A stretch of DNA of 64,000 bases from Fredinandcohnia onubensis (GCF_002734215.1 NZ_NSEB01000011.1:124001-188000), one strand, 5' to 3'. Counted from the stretch's first letter, positions 38,567 to 48,075 are shown. Numbers and translations are program-made. The notes: generated from the letters alone by a model not told the origin.

Positions 38567-38605
38567 CAAGGGCTACTAAATATTATCACAATTTAGTAGC
38601 CCTTG
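38567..38605. promoter_or_regulatory. 14-bp perfect inverted repeat over the xerC promoter (putative operator)
   Basis: CAAGGGCTACTAAA and TTTAGTAGCCCTTG are perfect inverse copies separated by 11 bases. The -35 region lies at one arm and the -10 covers the spacer. A hairpin terminator is unlikely because no T run follows. The layout suggests a DNA operator for a dimeric regulator, identity unknown. Confidence 0.65.
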
Positions 38606-38608
38606 CAA
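38580..38608 (-). promoter_or_regulatory. Sigma-A promoter of xerC-hslV-hslU-codY
   Basis: Minus-strand TTGCAA, a 17-base spacer, TAATAT, with an extended TGA before the -10. The start site would be near 38573, about 20 bases before the xerC TTG, so the primary transcript would contain only part of the inverted repeat. Confidence 0.7.
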
Positions 38609-38670
38609 ATAAAAACTCTGATTTTTTTACAAAATTCTGAATTGCGTAAGAAATCCACTTTTTTCTGATG

Positions 38671-38707
38671 AAAAATGGAAAGTGGTGAGCTGTAAGTTGC
38701 TCACCAC
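38671..38707 (-). terminator. Terminator after topA
   Basis: GTGGTGAGC and GCTCACCAC form a 9-bp perfect stem with an 8-base loop just past the topA stop, followed on the minus strand by TTTCCATTTTT. Confidence 0.8.
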
Positions 38708-38713
38708 CACATG

Positions 38714-40846
38714 TTACTTCTGCGTTTCTTCTTTATAATCACAATGGGCACATTGTACCTGAATTCCTTTTTTGAGTTTTTTCTCAACTAACAGGTTGTC
38801 ACACTTCGGACATTTCCGAGCAAGTGGTTTATCCCAAGATAGGAAATCACATTCTGGGTATTGATCGCAACCATAAAAAATTCTTTTCTTCTTGCTTTTT
38901 CTCTCAACAATATTCCCTTTTTCACATTTCGGACAAGGAACCCCGATTTCTTTAACAATCGGTTTTGTATTGCGACAATCTGGAAAATTGGAACAGGCCA
39001 TGAATTTGCCATAGCGACCCATTTTATAAACCATAGGATGACCACAGTTTTCACAATCCACGCCTGCAGGCTCATCCTTAATTTCTACTTCCTTCATTTC
39101 TGATTCTGCAATTTCTAATCTCTTTTCAAAGTCCTGATAAAATTCATCAATTATTTTGATCCATTCTGTTTTTCCTTCTTCAATTTCATCAAGGTCATGT
39201 TCCATTTTCGCTGTAAATTTTACATCTAAAATTCTCGGGAAGAATTCAAGCATTAACTCATCCACGATTTCCCCTAATTCGGTAGGAACAAACCGTTTAT
39301 TATCTAAGGACACATAGCCCCTTTTCTGAATCGTATCAAGAGTTGGTGCATAAGTGGAAGGTCTTCCTATTCCAAGTTCCTCCATGGTTTTAACAAGTCG
39401 AGCTTCCGTATATCTAGGAGGTGGCTGTGTAAAGTGTTGCTTCGGATCAATATCTGTAGCAAATACACGGTCACCCTCTTTTAAATCAGGTAGCATATTC
39501 TCTTTTTCTTCAACATTGTCATCATTACCCTCAACATAAACCTTCATAAATCCAGGGAATTTAACTTTTGAACCAGTGGCTCTGAACACAACGTCTCCAT
39601 AATTTAGGTCAACGCTCATCGTATCCATAATTGCGGAAGCCATTTGACTTGCTACAAATCGTTCCCAAATCAATTTATATAATCTTAATTGATCTCTGCT
39701 TAAATATTGTTTCACACTATTTGGTTCTCTGAAAACTGAAGTCGGGCGAATCCCTTCGTGAGCATCCTGTGTATTCGCACCTTTTTTCTCTTTTCTTTTC
39801 GTATCTGTTAAAAATTGTTTTCCAAACGTCTGTTCAATATATTGGGAGCTTTCCTCAACGGCTGTATCTGAAATTCGAGTTGAATCTGTACGCATGTATG
39901 TGATTAGACCAACTGTTCCTTCCTTACCTAGGTCAATTCCTTCATATAATTGTTGTGCTAGCATCATTGTTTTCTTTGCACGGAAATTTAATTTACGTGC
40001 TGCTTCCTGTTGTAGGGAAGACGTAATAAATGGTGGTGCAGGATTTCTTTTTCGCTCTTTTTTTGTGACAGAAGTAATGGTAAATGACTTCGCTTTCTTA
40101 GAAATCACTGCTGTTAACTCTTCATCGCTTCCAGAGAATTCAGCTTCAATTTGAGAAAGGATATCTTCTACCTCAGTCACATTTGTTAACTCTAATTTTT
40201 TTCCATTTACACCGTAAAATTGCCCTTCAAATTGTACATTTTCATTTTCTTTTAAAAAGTTCGCTTTGATTGACCAATATTCTTCCGGTTCAAAATCTTG
40301 AATCTCTTTTTCTCTATCAATAATTAATCTAACTGCAACTGATTGAACTCGTCCTGCACTTAAACCCTTCTTTACTTTCTTCCATAGCAATGGGCTAATA
40401 TTATAGCCTACTAATCTGTCAAGAACACGTCTTGCTTGTTGTGCATCTACTAGCGCCTGATTAATTGGACGTGGATGTTTAAAGGACTCTTTAATGGCAT
40501 CCTTTGTAATTTCGTTAAAAACAACTCGACAATCAGAGGTTATATCAAGATCTAACGAGTGAGCCAAATGCCAAGCGATTGCTTCCCCTTCGCGATCGGG
40601 GTCAGCTGCTAGATAAACTTTCTTTGCCTTCTTTGCGGCTGTTTTTAATTCCTTTAATACAGGGCCTTTTCCACGAATTGTAATATATTTTACTTCAAAA
40701 TCGTTTTTTGCATCTACACCCATTTGACTTCTTGGGAGATCTCGTACATGCCCCATTGAAGCCTTTACCTTGTATTTTTTTCCCAAATATCTCTCAATTG
40801 TTTTTGCTTTTGCTGGTGATTCAACTATGACTAAATAGTCCGACAT
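38714..40846 (-). CDS. topA: DNA topoisomerase I (type IA)
   Basis: Relaxes negative supercoils. The 710 aa include the TOPRIM domain ([17 protein letters not shown] at the start; [15 protein letters not shown] acidic motif), the catalytic Tyr in [13 protein letters not shown] near residue 313, and three C-terminal four-cysteine zinc ribbons ([24 protein letters not shown]). ATG start with AAGGAGGAAG upstream. It has its own promoter and terminator here. In B. subtilis trmFO follows it directly; here that gene is absent. Confidence 0.97.
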   Translation of the reverse strand: MSDYLVIVESPAKAKTIERYLGKKYKVKASMGHVRDLPRSQMGVDAKNDFEVKYITIRGKGPVLKELKTAAKKAKKVYLAADPDREGEAIAWHLAHSLDLDITSDCRVVFNEITKDAIKESFKHPRPINQALVDAQQARRVLDRLVGYNISPLLWKKVKKGLSAGRVQSVAVRLIIDREKEIQDFEPEEYWSIKANFLKENENVQFEGQFYGVNGKKLELTNVTEVEDILSQIEAEFSGSDEELTAVISKKAKSFTITSVTKKERKRNPAPPFITSSLQQEAARKLNFRAKKTMMLAQQLYEGIDLGKEGTVGLITYMRTDSTRISDTAVEESSQYIEQTFGKQFLTDTKRKEKKGANTQDAHEGIRPTSVFREPNSVKQYLSRDQLRLYKLIWERFVASQMASAIMDTMSVDLNYGDVVFRATGSKVKFPGFMKVYVEGNDDNVEEKENMLPDLKEGDRVFATDIDPKQHFTQPPPRYTEARLVKTMEELGIGRPSTYAPTLDTIQKRGYVSLDNKRFVPTELGEIVDELMLEFFPRILDVKFTAKMEHDLDEIEEGKTEWIKIIDEFYQDFEKRLEIAESEMKEVEIKDEPAGVDCENCGHPMVYKMGRYGKFMACSNFPDCRNTKPIVKEIGVPCPKCEKGNIVERKSKKKRIFYGCDQYPECDFLSWDKPLARKCPKCDNLLVEKKLKKGIQVQCAHCDYKEETQK

Positions 40847-40925
40847 GTATCGCTTCCTCCTTAGAGGTTAAATTAATTTTCCATTTATAATAAATTTTAC
40901 CTAAGTTAATAATAAATCCTCCATA

Positions 40926-40954
40926 TTATTAAATATTCATGTACCGTTTGTCAA
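40926..40954 (-). promoter_or_regulatory. Sigma-A promoter of topA
   Basis: Minus-strand TTGACA (perfect -35), a 17-base spacer and TAATAA in the 147-base gap between dprA and topA, about 80 bases before the topA ATG. Confidence 0.7.
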
Positions 40955-40993
40955 ACTGTTAAATTTATTTTTATACATTTTAACTAGTTGTTT

Positions 40994-41875
40994 TTATTCA
41001 AAAGTACGAATTTCTGATAAAATATCCTCGCTTGTAAGGACTAATTTTGCTCCAGATTGGATTAACTTATTTGTTCCTACACATGAAGGTTCTAATATCG
41101 AACCTGGTATCGCAAAGACCTCTCTGCCTTGGTTTAGAGCTTGATCAGCGGTAATTAAAGAACCGCTTCTTTCTTTTGCTTCAACAACAAGAGTTCCTTG
41201 AGTTAAACCACTAATAATTCGATTTCGCATCGGAAACTGCCATTTTTCAGGCTTTGTGGATGGGGGATATTCAGAAATAAGTATATGATTCTGAGTGATG
41301 GTAGTTGCCAACTCTTTGTTCTCGTGAGGATAAATATGATGAAGACCGCCAGCGATGACTGCAATTGTCTTTCCATTATTTCGGATTGCTAATTGGTGTC
41401 CCATTGTATCAATACCACGCGCTAAACCACTAACCAATACCCAATTTTGCTTAATCAAAGGTTCTAAGACCTTTTTCATACTCTGTAAACTTGTTGATGA
41501 TGGTGTACGTGAACCAACAACACTTAATAATTTCTTACTATTTAATAAGGATTTGTCTCCAAGCGTATAAATGACCCATGGTGGATCAAAAATCTGTTTC
41601 AATAGTCTAGGATACTCTTGATCAAATATGGTAATAATCCCAACATTATTATCGCTATATTGTTTTAGCATACTTTGGATTGATAAAGAATGCAAATCTT
41701 TTAGAAAAATAGTTAGTTGATTTTTAGACAATGGAAGGATTTTTTCATAAAAGGATGGGGAGTATTTATAGATATTGGAGAGGGTCAAATCATGCTGTAG
41801 AATTTTATAAATTGATTTCCAACCTATTCCTCGACAGTGATGAAGGTGTATTAATTTTTCTCGAAATTTGTCCAT
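40994..41875 (-). CDS. dprA: DNA-processing protein DprA/Smf
   Basis: Loads RecA on incoming single-stranded DNA during transformation. The 293 aa have an N-terminal helical region and a Rossmann core with VVGSRTPSS, VSGLARGIDTMGHQLA and LISEYPPSTKP, then RNRIISGL. The ATG follows AAAGGAG. Only about 20 bases separate it from the sucD terminator, leaving no room for a promoter, so expression is likely by read-through from sucCD. Confidence 0.95.
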   Translation of the reverse strand: MDKFREKLIHLHHCRGIGWKSIYKILQHDLTLSNIYKYSPSFYEKILPLSKNQLTIFLKDLHSLSIQSMLKQYSDNNVGIITIFDQEYPRLLKQIFDPPWVIYTLGDKSLLNSKKLLSVVGSRTPSSTSLQSMKKVLEPLIKQNWVLVSGLARGIDTMGHQLAIRNNGKTIAVIAGGLHHIYPHENKELATTITQNHILISEYPPSTKPEKWQFPMRNRIISGLTQGTLVVEAKERSGSLITADQALNQGREVFAIPGSILEPSCVGTNKLIQSGAKLVLTSEDILSEIRTFE

Positions 41876-41896
41876 ATATTCTCCTTTTTTTCATCA

Positions 41897-41928
41897 GAAA
41901 AAGACAGTTCTTAGACAAGAACTGCCTC
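41897..41928 (-). terminator. Terminator between sucD and dprA
   Basis: AGGCAGTTCTT and AAGAACTGTCT (minus strand) form a stem with one G-T-type pair around a 4-base loop, followed by TTTTTC, shortly after the sucD stop. Confidence 0.85.
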
Positions 41929-41941
41929 TTTCAAGTATTTA

Positions 41942-42844
41942 TTAGTGAGTTTTACACTTTTCGTATAAACCTTTTTCTTTAAGAACAGAAATTAAAGTTT
42001 CACCCATTACTGATGGTGTTTCAGCGACCTTAATTCCACATTCATTCATTGTTTTGATCTTTTCAGCAGCAGTACCTTTACCACCCGAAATAATCGCACC
42101 AGCATGGCCCATACGCTTTCCTGGAGGTGCAGTTTGGCCACCGATAAATCCAACAACTGGTTTAGTCATGTTTGCTTTAACCCATTCAGCAGCTTCTTCT
42201 TCAGCTGTTCCACCGATTTCACCAATCATGATAACCGCATATGTTTCTTCATCTTCATTAAATGCTTTTAATACATCGATGAAGTTCGTTCCGTTTACAG
42301 GGTCTCCACCAATACCTACTGCAGTTGTTTGACCAATTCCAGCTTGAGTTAATTGATGTACAGCCTCATATGTTAATGTACCAGAACGTGATACAACACC
42401 TACATGCCCTTTTTTATGGATATACCCAGGCATGATTCCGATTTTACATTCATCAGCAGTGATTACACCTGGACAGTTAGGACCTACTAAACGAGTCTTC
42501 TTACCTTCCATATAGCGTTTCACTTTCACCATGTCTAATACTGGTATATGCTCAGTAATACAGATTGCTAAGTCTAATTCAGCATCAACTGCTTCGATAA
42601 TTGCGTCTGCTGCAAATGGAGCAGGAACATAAATTACTGATGCTGTTGCACCTGTTTGTTCTACTGCTTCTTTTACAGTATTAAATACAGGAACACCTTC
42701 TACTTCAGTTCCACCTTTACCAGGTGAAGTACCACCAACAATTTTAGTACCATATTCAAGCATTTGTTTTGTATGGAATAATGCAGTAGCACCTGTTATC
42801 CCTTGAACAATTACTTTTGTATCTTTATTAACAAAAACACCCAT
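41942..42844 (-). CDS. sucD: Succinyl-CoA synthetase alpha subunit
   Basis: TCA-cycle enzyme subunit that binds CoA and carries the phosphohistidine. The 300 aa include the CoA-binding Rossmann region ([18 protein letters not shown]) and the active-site His in [12 protein letters not shown] near residue 246. It follows sucC by 17 bases and ends before a terminator. Confidence 0.97.
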   Translation of the reverse strand: MGVFVNKDTKVIVQGITGATALFHTKQMLEYGTKIVGGTSPGKGGTEVEGVPVFNTVKEAVEQTGATASVIYVPAPFAADAIIEAVDAELDLAICITEHIPVLDMVKVKRYMEGKKTRLVGPNCPGVITADECKIGIMPGYIHKKGHVGVVSRSGTLTYEAVHQLTQAGIGQTTAVGIGGDPVNGTNFIDVLKAFNEDEETYAVIMIGEIGGTAEEEAAEWVKANMTKPVVGFIGGQTAPPGKRMGHAGAIISGGKGTAAEKIKTMNECGIKVAETPSVMGETLISVLKEKGLYEKCKTH

Positions 42845-42861
42845 GTTTGTCCCCTGCCTTT

Positions 42862-44022
42862 CTATCCTACTAGTGATACGATTTTTTGTGCACCGTCTGC
42901 CATTGATTCAGCAGCTGTAATGTTCAGACCAGATTCTTGTAAAATCTTTTTACCTAAATCTACGTTTGTTCCTTCAAGACGTACTACTAGAGGAATTTCC
43001 AAGCCTACTTGTTTCGTTGCAGTTACAACACCTTCAGCGATTACATCACACTTCATAATTCCACCAAAGATATTTACGAAAATACCTTTAACGTTTTCAT
43101 CAGATAGAATGATTTTGAATGCTTCAGTAACTTTCTCAGCAGTAGCGCCGCCCCCAACATCAAGGAAGTTCGCGGGGTCGCCACCGTAGTGCTTAATAAT
43201 GTCCATTGTAGACATAGCAAGACCTGCACCGTTTACCATACATCCGATGTTTCCGTCTAATGAAATATAGCTTAAATCATATTTAGATGCTTCAATTTCT
43301 TTCGCATCTTCTTCGTCTAAATCACGGTACTCAAGTACGTCTTTTTGACGGTATAATGCGTTAGAATCAAAGTTTAATTTAGCATCAAGTGCCATTACTT
43401 TACCATCGCCTGTTACAACTAATGGGTTAATTTCAGCAATTGAGCAATCTTTTTCAACGAAAGCAGTGTATAAAGCAGTCATGAATTTAACGGCTTGATT
43501 CACTAATTCTTTTGGAATGTTAATGTTGAAAGCAATTCGACGAGCTTGGAATGGTAATAATCCAACTACAGGATCGATTACTTCTTTGAAAATCTTTTCA
43601 GGTGTTTTTTCAGCAACCTCTTCGATTTCTGTTCCACCTTCTTCAGATGCCATTAAAACAACGCAAGAAGTAGCACGATCAAGTACTAGTCCAACATAGT
43701 ACTCTTTTTTAATATCGCAGCCTTCTTCAATTAGAAGACGTTTTACTTCTTTACCTTCTGGTCCTGTTTGGTGTGTTACAAGCGTTTTACCTAGGATTTC
43801 ATTAGCATATGTACGAACCTCATCTAGGTTTTTCGCTACTTTAACTCCACCCGCTTTACCACGACCCCCTGCGTGAATTTGTGCTTTAACAACACAAACT
43901 TGGGAACCAAGTTCTTTTGCAGCTTCAACAGCCTCATCAACCGTGAAAGCAACCTTACCATTTGGAACAGCTACCCCATATTGTCTGAGGATCTCTTTTC
44001 CTTGATACTCATGGATATTCAT
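42862..44022 (-). CDS. sucC: Succinyl-CoA synthetase beta subunit
   Basis: ATP-grasp subunit that binds nucleotide. The start is set at ATG ([12 protein letters not shown], 386 aa), because GGAGGATGG precedes it and the family starts there; an in-frame ATG 22 codons earlier overlaps the likely -10 box. Motifs include [30 protein letters not shown] and [12 protein letters not shown]. It forms a unit with sucD. Confidence 0.96.
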   Translation of the reverse strand: MNIHEYQGKEILRQYGVAVPNGKVAFTVDEAVEAAKELGSQVCVVKAQIHAGGRGKAGGVKVAKNLDEVRTYANEILGKTLVTHQTGPEGKEVKRLLIEEGCDIKKEYYVGLVLDRATSCVVLMASEEGGTEIEEVAEKTPEKIFKEVIDPVVGLLPFQARRIAFNINIPKELVNQAVKFMTALYTAFVEKDCSIAEINPLVVTGDGKVMALDAKLNFDSNALYRQKDVLEYRDLDEEDAKEIEASKYDLSYISLDGNIGCMVNGAGLAMSTMDIIKHYGGDPANFLDVGGGATAEKVTEAFKIILSDENVKGIFVNIFGGIMKCDVIAEGVVTATKQVGLEIPLVVRLEGTNVDLGKKILQESGLNITAAESMADGAQKIVSLVG

Positions 44023-44079
44023 TTCCCATCCTCCATTCTTATGTAAAAAAGCAAAGAATTTTTTGTCAGTCCAAATGTT

Positions 44080-44108
44080 ATTATACATTTTCTTTTTTCA
44101 ACTTTCTA
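44080..44108 (-). promoter_or_regulatory. Candidate sigma-A promoter of sucCD
   Basis: Perfect TATAAT (44080-44085) with TAGAAA as a weak -35 at 17-base spacing, about 60 bases before the revised sucC start. The 293-base gap before sucC (44023-44315) holds this, the CodY-like box and AT-rich sequence, but no gene. Confidence 0.5.
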
Positions 44109-44119
44109 TGACAATTATA

Positions 44120-44134
44120 ATTTTTCCGAAAAAT
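44120..44134. promoter_or_regulatory. CodY-like box upstream of sucCD
   Basis: ATTTTTCCGAAAAAT matches AATTTTCWGAAAATT at 12 of 15 positions and is itself nearly palindromic. It lies just upstream of the candidate sucCD -35. Control of sucCD by CodY is an inference. Confidence 0.45.
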
Positions 44135-44315
44135 CTTATTTGCATAGAAATTTACATCATACTGAGATAGGGTTTTTTTCCCAAATCTTTATGACGTTAA
44201 CTCGACAAAATTAGACTGCGCTTTCATTTTATAACTGAATTAACTACTTGTCTACCATTTCGCTTGAATTTGTTCTTTTTTCTGCAAATAATGACTAATT
44301 TACTATACCACGAAA

Positions 44316-44606
44316 CTATTTTTTCGATTCTTCAAGGTTTTTATCCATTTGATAAACAAAAGCAAAAATTTCTGCAATGACTTGATATAAATCTTCTGGA
44401 ATCCCCTCATTTATTCTAAGTTCCCCTAATATCTCAACTAAAGCTGTATCCTCTTGGATTGGGACTTTATGTTCCTCGGCCTTATCAATTATATTTTTAG
44501 CTACGAGCCCTCTACCTTTTGCAACTACCTTAGGCTCAGAATCTATTTTTTCGTTGTATGATAAGGCAACAGCCATTTTCACTTTGTTCTTTTGTATTTT
44601 TTTCAT
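44316..44606 (-). CDS. ylqH: Stand-alone FlhB C-terminal-domain protein (YlqH)
   Basis: A 96-aa protein that aligns with the cytoplasmic C-terminal domain of FlhB encoded at 17723-18805. Shared blocks are AVALSYNEK, VVAKGRGLVA and IPEDLYQVIAEIFAFVYQM. The FlhB autocleavage motif NPTH is replaced by NKVK near residues 7-10, so self-cleavage is not expected. The protein begins near the point where FlhB is cut. No membrane helix. It overlaps ylqG by 4 bases. Function unknown. Confidence 0.88.
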   Translation of the reverse strand: MKKIQKNKVKMAVALSYNEKIDSEPKVVAKGRGLVAKNIIDKAEEHKVPIQEDTALVEILGELRINEGIPEDLYQVIAEIFAFVYQMDKNLEESKK

Positions 44607-45199
44607 ATTTTCAAATCTACTCTTTCATGAACCTTAGTTGAGTCAGTTTGACTAATCACTTTTTCCCTGTCTATCGGGTTACATATTTTTACAGATGAAA
44701 GCTGATACCCTAATGGTTCCAAATTAGTTTGCAGTGTTGATTTCAAATCACTAACTATCGACTCAATTCCTTCTGATTGATTATAGATGACTAGTGATAA
44801 AATGCGATTTTGAACCTTAACATCAATGACTACTTCATTTAAATTTTTGAGTTCTAGCGAAAAAAGTAGACGACAAAAATCAGAGTCAATTTCCCCATTT
44901 TTCTTCCTACCAGACATCCGAAGTGAAATGTTCTTATTATCTGGGGTATGAAAGTTAAATTGTTGCTGAAGAAATTGGCTTAAATCATTTGATGTTAGGT
45001 CAACTGTGTCCATTTGATGTAATGGACTATGTTGAGAGGTACTAGAGATTTCACTCGTATTAGCTGATAATAAGATTGGTAGGTTGGTGGATGAACTCTG
45101 TGTTTTTTGTTCTCTTTGACTTGAATTCGAAAGAGAGTGAAGCTTTTGTACTGCTCCACTCTTAAATATTGCTTGAATTAAATGAATTGGAATCATCAT
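44603..45199 (-). CDS. ylqG: FliK-C-like protein YlqG, short form
   Basis: A 198-aa protein with an S/T/Q-rich N-terminal half and a C-terminal domain (about residues 110-175) with the spacing of the FliK hook-length domain: [19 protein letters not shown], then [19 protein letters not shown]. The B. subtilis protein at this position is much longer as I recall, so this is a shortened version. It overlaps rnhB and ylqH by 4 bases at each end (ATGA), so the three are coupled. The FliK similarity is by eye and moderate. Confidence 0.75.
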   Translation of the reverse strand: MMIPIHLIQAIFKSGAVQKLHSLSNSSQREQKTQSSSTNLPILLSANTSEISSTSQHSPLHQMDTVDLTSNDLSQFLQQQFNFHTPDNKNISLRMSGRKKNGEIDSDFCRLLFSLELKNLNEVVIDVKVQNRILSLVIYNQSEGIESIVSDLKSTLQTNLEPLGYQLSSVKICNPIDREKVISQTDSTKVHERVDLKI

Positions 45200-45972
45200 T
45201 TTACCTCTATTAACTCTCGAATGGGTGCATATGAACGTCGATGTTCGCTTGTAACGCCATATTTTTTTAGCGCATCAAGATGATATGCTGTACCATATCC
45301 CATATGCTTTTCGAACCCGTATTGTGGATATTCCTGACCTAAGCGAACCATTAAACGGTCTCTAGTCACTTTTGCAATAATTGAGCTCGCTGCTATTGAA
45401 ACACTTTTTGAATCGCCTTTAATGATTGACGTTTGTGGGATATCAATTGGTATTTCCATTGCGTCTACTAAAAGTTGATCGGGTTTTTTAGAAAGAGCCA
45501 AAAGTGCTTTTTTCATTGCTTGTTTTGTTGCTTGATAAATATTTACTTCATCAATAACTTCTGCCGGTATGATCCCGATACCGATCGAAATCGCGCACTC
45601 TGTTATTTGTTGAAATAATTCTTCTCGCTTTTGTTCCGTTAGTTTTTTTGAATCATTTACGCCCGGTAAAAAGGCGTCTTGAGGTAAAATGACAGCAGCC
45701 GCAACTACAGGTCCTGCCAAGGGGCCACGACCGACTTCATCGACACCTGCTATAAAACGATACCCTTTATTATAAAGGCCTTGCTCGTATTGGGTCATTT
45801 CTTTAAATTGTTGCTCTAAGGCCTTTTCTTCGGCTTTTTTCTTTCTCCATCGTTGCAATAGAACTTGAACCCCTTTACGGGAATCATTTTCACAGTCTTT
45901 TAGAAACTGCTCTTGTTCGTTATGTATCGTGGATAATTTATTTTCGATATCTTTGATTGTCAATTGTGACAT
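45196..45972 (-). CDS. rnhB: Ribonuclease HII
   Basis: Cleaves RNA in RNA/DNA hybrids, including single ribonucleotides. The 258 aa have an N-terminal extension of about 70 residues typical of Bacillus RNase HII. The catalytic acidic motif is [16 protein letters not shown], then [17 protein letters not shown] and the VTRDRLM region. It follows rbgA after a terminator and overlaps ylqG by 4 bases. Confidence 0.96.
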   Translation of the reverse strand: MSQLTIKDIENKLSTIHNEQEQFLKDCENDSRKGVQVLLQRWRKKKAEEKALEQQFKEMTQYEQGLYNKGYRFIAGVDEVGRGPLAGPVVAAAVILPQDAFLPGVNDSKKLTEQKREELFQQITECAISIGIGIIPAEVIDEVNIYQATKQAMKKALLALSKKPDQLLVDAMEIPIDIPQTSIIKGDSKSVSIAASSIIAKVTRDRLMVRLGQEYPQYGFEKHMGYGTAYHLDALKKYGVTSEHRRSYAPIRELIEVK

Positions 45973-46024
45973 GCTTTCACCTTCAATTTCTAGTGCTGTA
46001 TGTATGTTTTATCGTCATCTTTTT

Positions 46025-46057
46025 AAAAAAATGAAGGTTCGCTATAAAGCGAACCTT
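46025..46057 (-). terminator. Terminator at the end of rbgA
   Basis: AAGGTTCGCT and AGCGAACCTT form a 10-bp perfect stem with a 4-base loop. It overlaps the rbgA stop codon and is followed on the minus strand by CATTTTTTT. Confidence 0.85.
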
Positions 46058-46898
46058 AAGGTTTCTCAAATGTAAGCCTGCCTAATTTTTCAGTTCGAAT
46101 TTCTCGAATAATTAATTCAGCTGTTTTATCATAGTCTACCAATCCACCAGACATCATGCTACCACGACGTTTGGCAATTTCATCAAATAGCAATACGATA
46201 TCATCTGGAATTTCTTCAAGACCAAAACGTTCTTTTAAATTCTCAGGATAATTCTCTTCTAAAAACCGAAGGGCATACACAGCAATATCCTGCAGATTTA
46301 GAATTGTATCTTTAATAGCTCCAGTTGTTGCTAATTTTTGACCCACTTCTTGGTCCTCGAATTTTGGCCATAGAATTCCCGGTGTATCAAGGAGCTCTAA
46401 CTCTTTACCAACCTTAATCCATTGCTGAGCTTTCGTAATACCAGGACGGTCGCCCGTTTGTGCAATGTTTTTCTTTGCTAGGCGATTAATTAATGTCGAT
46501 TTACCGACATTCGGAATCCCTACGATTAATGCTCGGATTGCTCGTGGTCGAATCCCTTTTGCAGCCATTTTGTCAAATTTATCTTTTAAAATTACTTTTG
46601 CTTCACTAACGATTTGCTTCATGCCATTACCTTCTTGTGAATTAATAGCAAGGGCATGTATGCCATTTTCTTTATAATATGAAATCCATTCTTTTGTTAC
46701 TTTTGGATCGGCCATATCTGCTTTATTCAAAAGGAGAAGTCTTGGTTTATTTTTAATTATTTCATCAATCATTGGGTTTCGGGATGATGCGGGAATCCTA
46801 GCATCTACAAGTTCGAATACAATATCGATGAGAGAGAGTTTTTCTGTAACCTGTCTTCTCGCTTTTGCCATATGGCCTGGAAACCATTGAATTGTCAA
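46056..46898 (-). CDS. rbgA: 50S assembly GTPase RbgA (YlqF)
   Basis: Circularly permuted GTPase needed for late large-subunit assembly. G4 (LLNKADMAD, near residue 60) comes before G1 ([12 protein letters not shown], near residue 125) and G3 (DTPG), as expected. The start is set at TTG ([16 protein letters not shown], 280 aa), matching the B. subtilis N-terminus; GGTG lies 6 bases upstream. Four more codons are possible upstream. Confidence 0.95.
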   Translation of the reverse strand: MTIQWFPGHMAKARRQVTEKLSLIDIVFELVDARIPASSRNPMIDEIIKNKPRLLLLNKADMADPKVTKEWISYYKENGIHALAINSQEGNGMKQIVSEAKVILKDKFDKMAAKGIRPRAIRALIVGIPNVGKSTLINRLAKKNIAQTGDRPGITKAQQWIKVGKELELLDTPGILWPKFEDQEVGQKLATTGAIKDTILNLQDIAVYALRFLEENYPENLKERFGLEEIPDDIVLLFDEIAKRRGSMMSGGLVDYDKTAELIIREIRTEKLGRLTFEKP

Positions 46899-46949
46899 TA
46901 TCTTCACCAACTTATATGGTTAATTTTTTTGGAAGTTGTCTCTTATAAC

Positions 46950-47483
46950 CTATTTTACAATACCAAAATCAGATAGTGGCCAGTAGATTAGGCTCGTCTC
47001 ACCTAGGACTTCACTGATTGGAACTGGGCCGATATGGCGTGAGTCCTTACTGTAACGGCGATTGTCCCCCATGACAAACAGGTGACCCTCTGGGACTTCC
47101 TCTAAAATAAATGGATCTGTAAGTGGTCCATCAATTAGGTTTTTCTTATATTCATCAAGATAGGGTTCTTCGTACGGTTCATCATTAATGTAGAGGATAT
47201 CGTTTTTATATTCAATTCGATCACCAGGTAATCCTATTATCCGCTTGATGTAATCTTTTTCGACGGTTGCATGGAAGACTACGATGTCAAAGCGATCTGG
47301 TTTACCAACCTTATAGCCAATCTTATTCACAATCATGCGGTCTTGGTGATGTAAGGTTGGCATCATTGAAAGCCCGTCTACTACAATCGGTGCAAAGAAA
47401 AAATAACGGATTACTGCTGCTAATATGACAGCAATGGCTAGCGCTTTAATCCATTCCCAAAGTTCATTTTTTTGTTTGGCCAT
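46950..47483 (-). CDS. lepB: Type I signal peptidase
   Basis: Removes signal peptides from secreted proteins. The 177 aa have one membrane helix near residues 11-32, the catalytic Ser in DGLSMMPTL, the catalytic Lys in DYIKRIIGLPGD, and the GDNRRYSKDSRHIGPV box. The start is set at the second of two adjacent ATG codons (MAKQKNEL), with AGGTGG 7 bases upstream. It lies between rplS and rbgA, a position that B. subtilis lacks but other Bacillaceae show. Confidence 0.94.
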   Translation of the reverse strand: MAKQKNELWEWIKALAIAVILAAVIRYFFFAPIVVDGLSMMPTLHHQDRMIVNKIGYKVGKPDRFDIVVFHATVEKDYIKRIIGLPGDRIEYKNDILYINDEPYEEPYLDEYKKNLIDGPLTDPFILEEVPEGHLFVMGDNRRYSKDSRHIGPVPISEVLGETSLIYWPLSDFGIVK

Positions 47484-47560
47484 CATTGCTCCTCCACCTG
47501 TTCTTTTCTCATCTACCAAATAGCTTTTTTATATAAGAATAGAGTATGTATTATCCTACT

Positions 47561-47589
47561 ATTATAAATAGAATTTGCGCAAATGTAAA
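47561..47589 (-). promoter_or_regulatory. Sigma-A promoter of lepB
   Basis: Minus-strand TTTACA, 17-base spacer, TATAAT (perfect -10), about 80 bases before the lepB start. The -35 begins at the foot of the rplS terminator. Confidence 0.75.
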
Positions 47590-47620
47590 AGGAGCTTGTT
47601 AATTTTATACAAGCTCCTTT
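47587..47620 (-). terminator. Terminator after rplS
   Basis: AAAGGAGCTTGT and ACAAGCTCCTTT form a 12-bp perfect stem with a 9-base loop, 9 bases after the rplS stop. The T run is short (TTTTA). Confidence 0.75.
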
Positions 47621-47628
47621 CTCGTTTA

Positions 47629-47973
47629 TTATCGAATTTCTTTAATACGTGCTTTTTTACCACGAAGTTCGCGTAAGTAGTATAATTTCGCACGGCGTAC
47701 TTTACCACGGCGTACTACTTCAAGCTTCGCAATTTTTGGTGTATGCACTGGGAATGTACGTTCAACACCAACTCCGTAAGATACCTTACGAACAGTGAAA
47801 GTTTCGCTAATTCCACCACCACGACGCTTAATCACAACACCTTCATATACCTGAATACGCTCACGAGTACCCTCGATAACTTTAACGTGTACACGTACTG
47901 TATCTCCAGGACGGAAAACAGGAAGGTCAGTTCTTAATTGTTCTTTTGTGATTTCTTCAATAATGTTTTGCAT
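47629..47973 (-). CDS. rplS: 50S ribosomal protein L19
   Basis: Located at the 30S-50S interface. The 114 aa include [25 protein letters not shown] and the C-terminal [17 protein letters not shown]. The start is set at ATG (MQNIIEEIT), matching the family; seven upstream in-frame codons would overlap the Shine-Dalgarno AAGGAG. Preceded by its own promoter and structured leader. Confidence 0.96.
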   Translation of the reverse strand: MQNIIEEITKEQLRTDLPVFRPGDTVRVHVKVIEGTRERIQVYEGVVIKRRGGGISETFTVRKVSYGVGVERTFPVHTPKIAKLEVVRRGKVRRAKLYYLRELRGKKARIKEIR

Positions 47974-48069
47974 CGTCTTTTCAACTCCTTCCAACAGATG
48001 CTCTTACCAATATTCATTCATTGCAGCGGAACATCTTAATAAGACAACGGACAATTTGCCCAAGTCACA
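47974..48069 (-). ncRNA. L19-leader-like structured 5' region of rplS
   Basis: Between trmD and rplS, the usual place of the firmicute L19 leader. The hairpin at 47997-48035 has a 7-bp stem GAUGUUC/GAGCAUC (one G-U pair) enclosing CAAU/AUUG, and is followed by CUGUUGGAAGGAGUUG. I assign the L19 leader by position and shape, not by covariance search. Confidence 0.55.
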
Positions 48070-48075
48070 AAGAGT

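Noticed and set aside
44214-44227. CcpA cre-like site upstream of sucC (ATGAAAGCGCAGTC)
   Set aside because: At least two mismatches and not palindromic; too weak to report.
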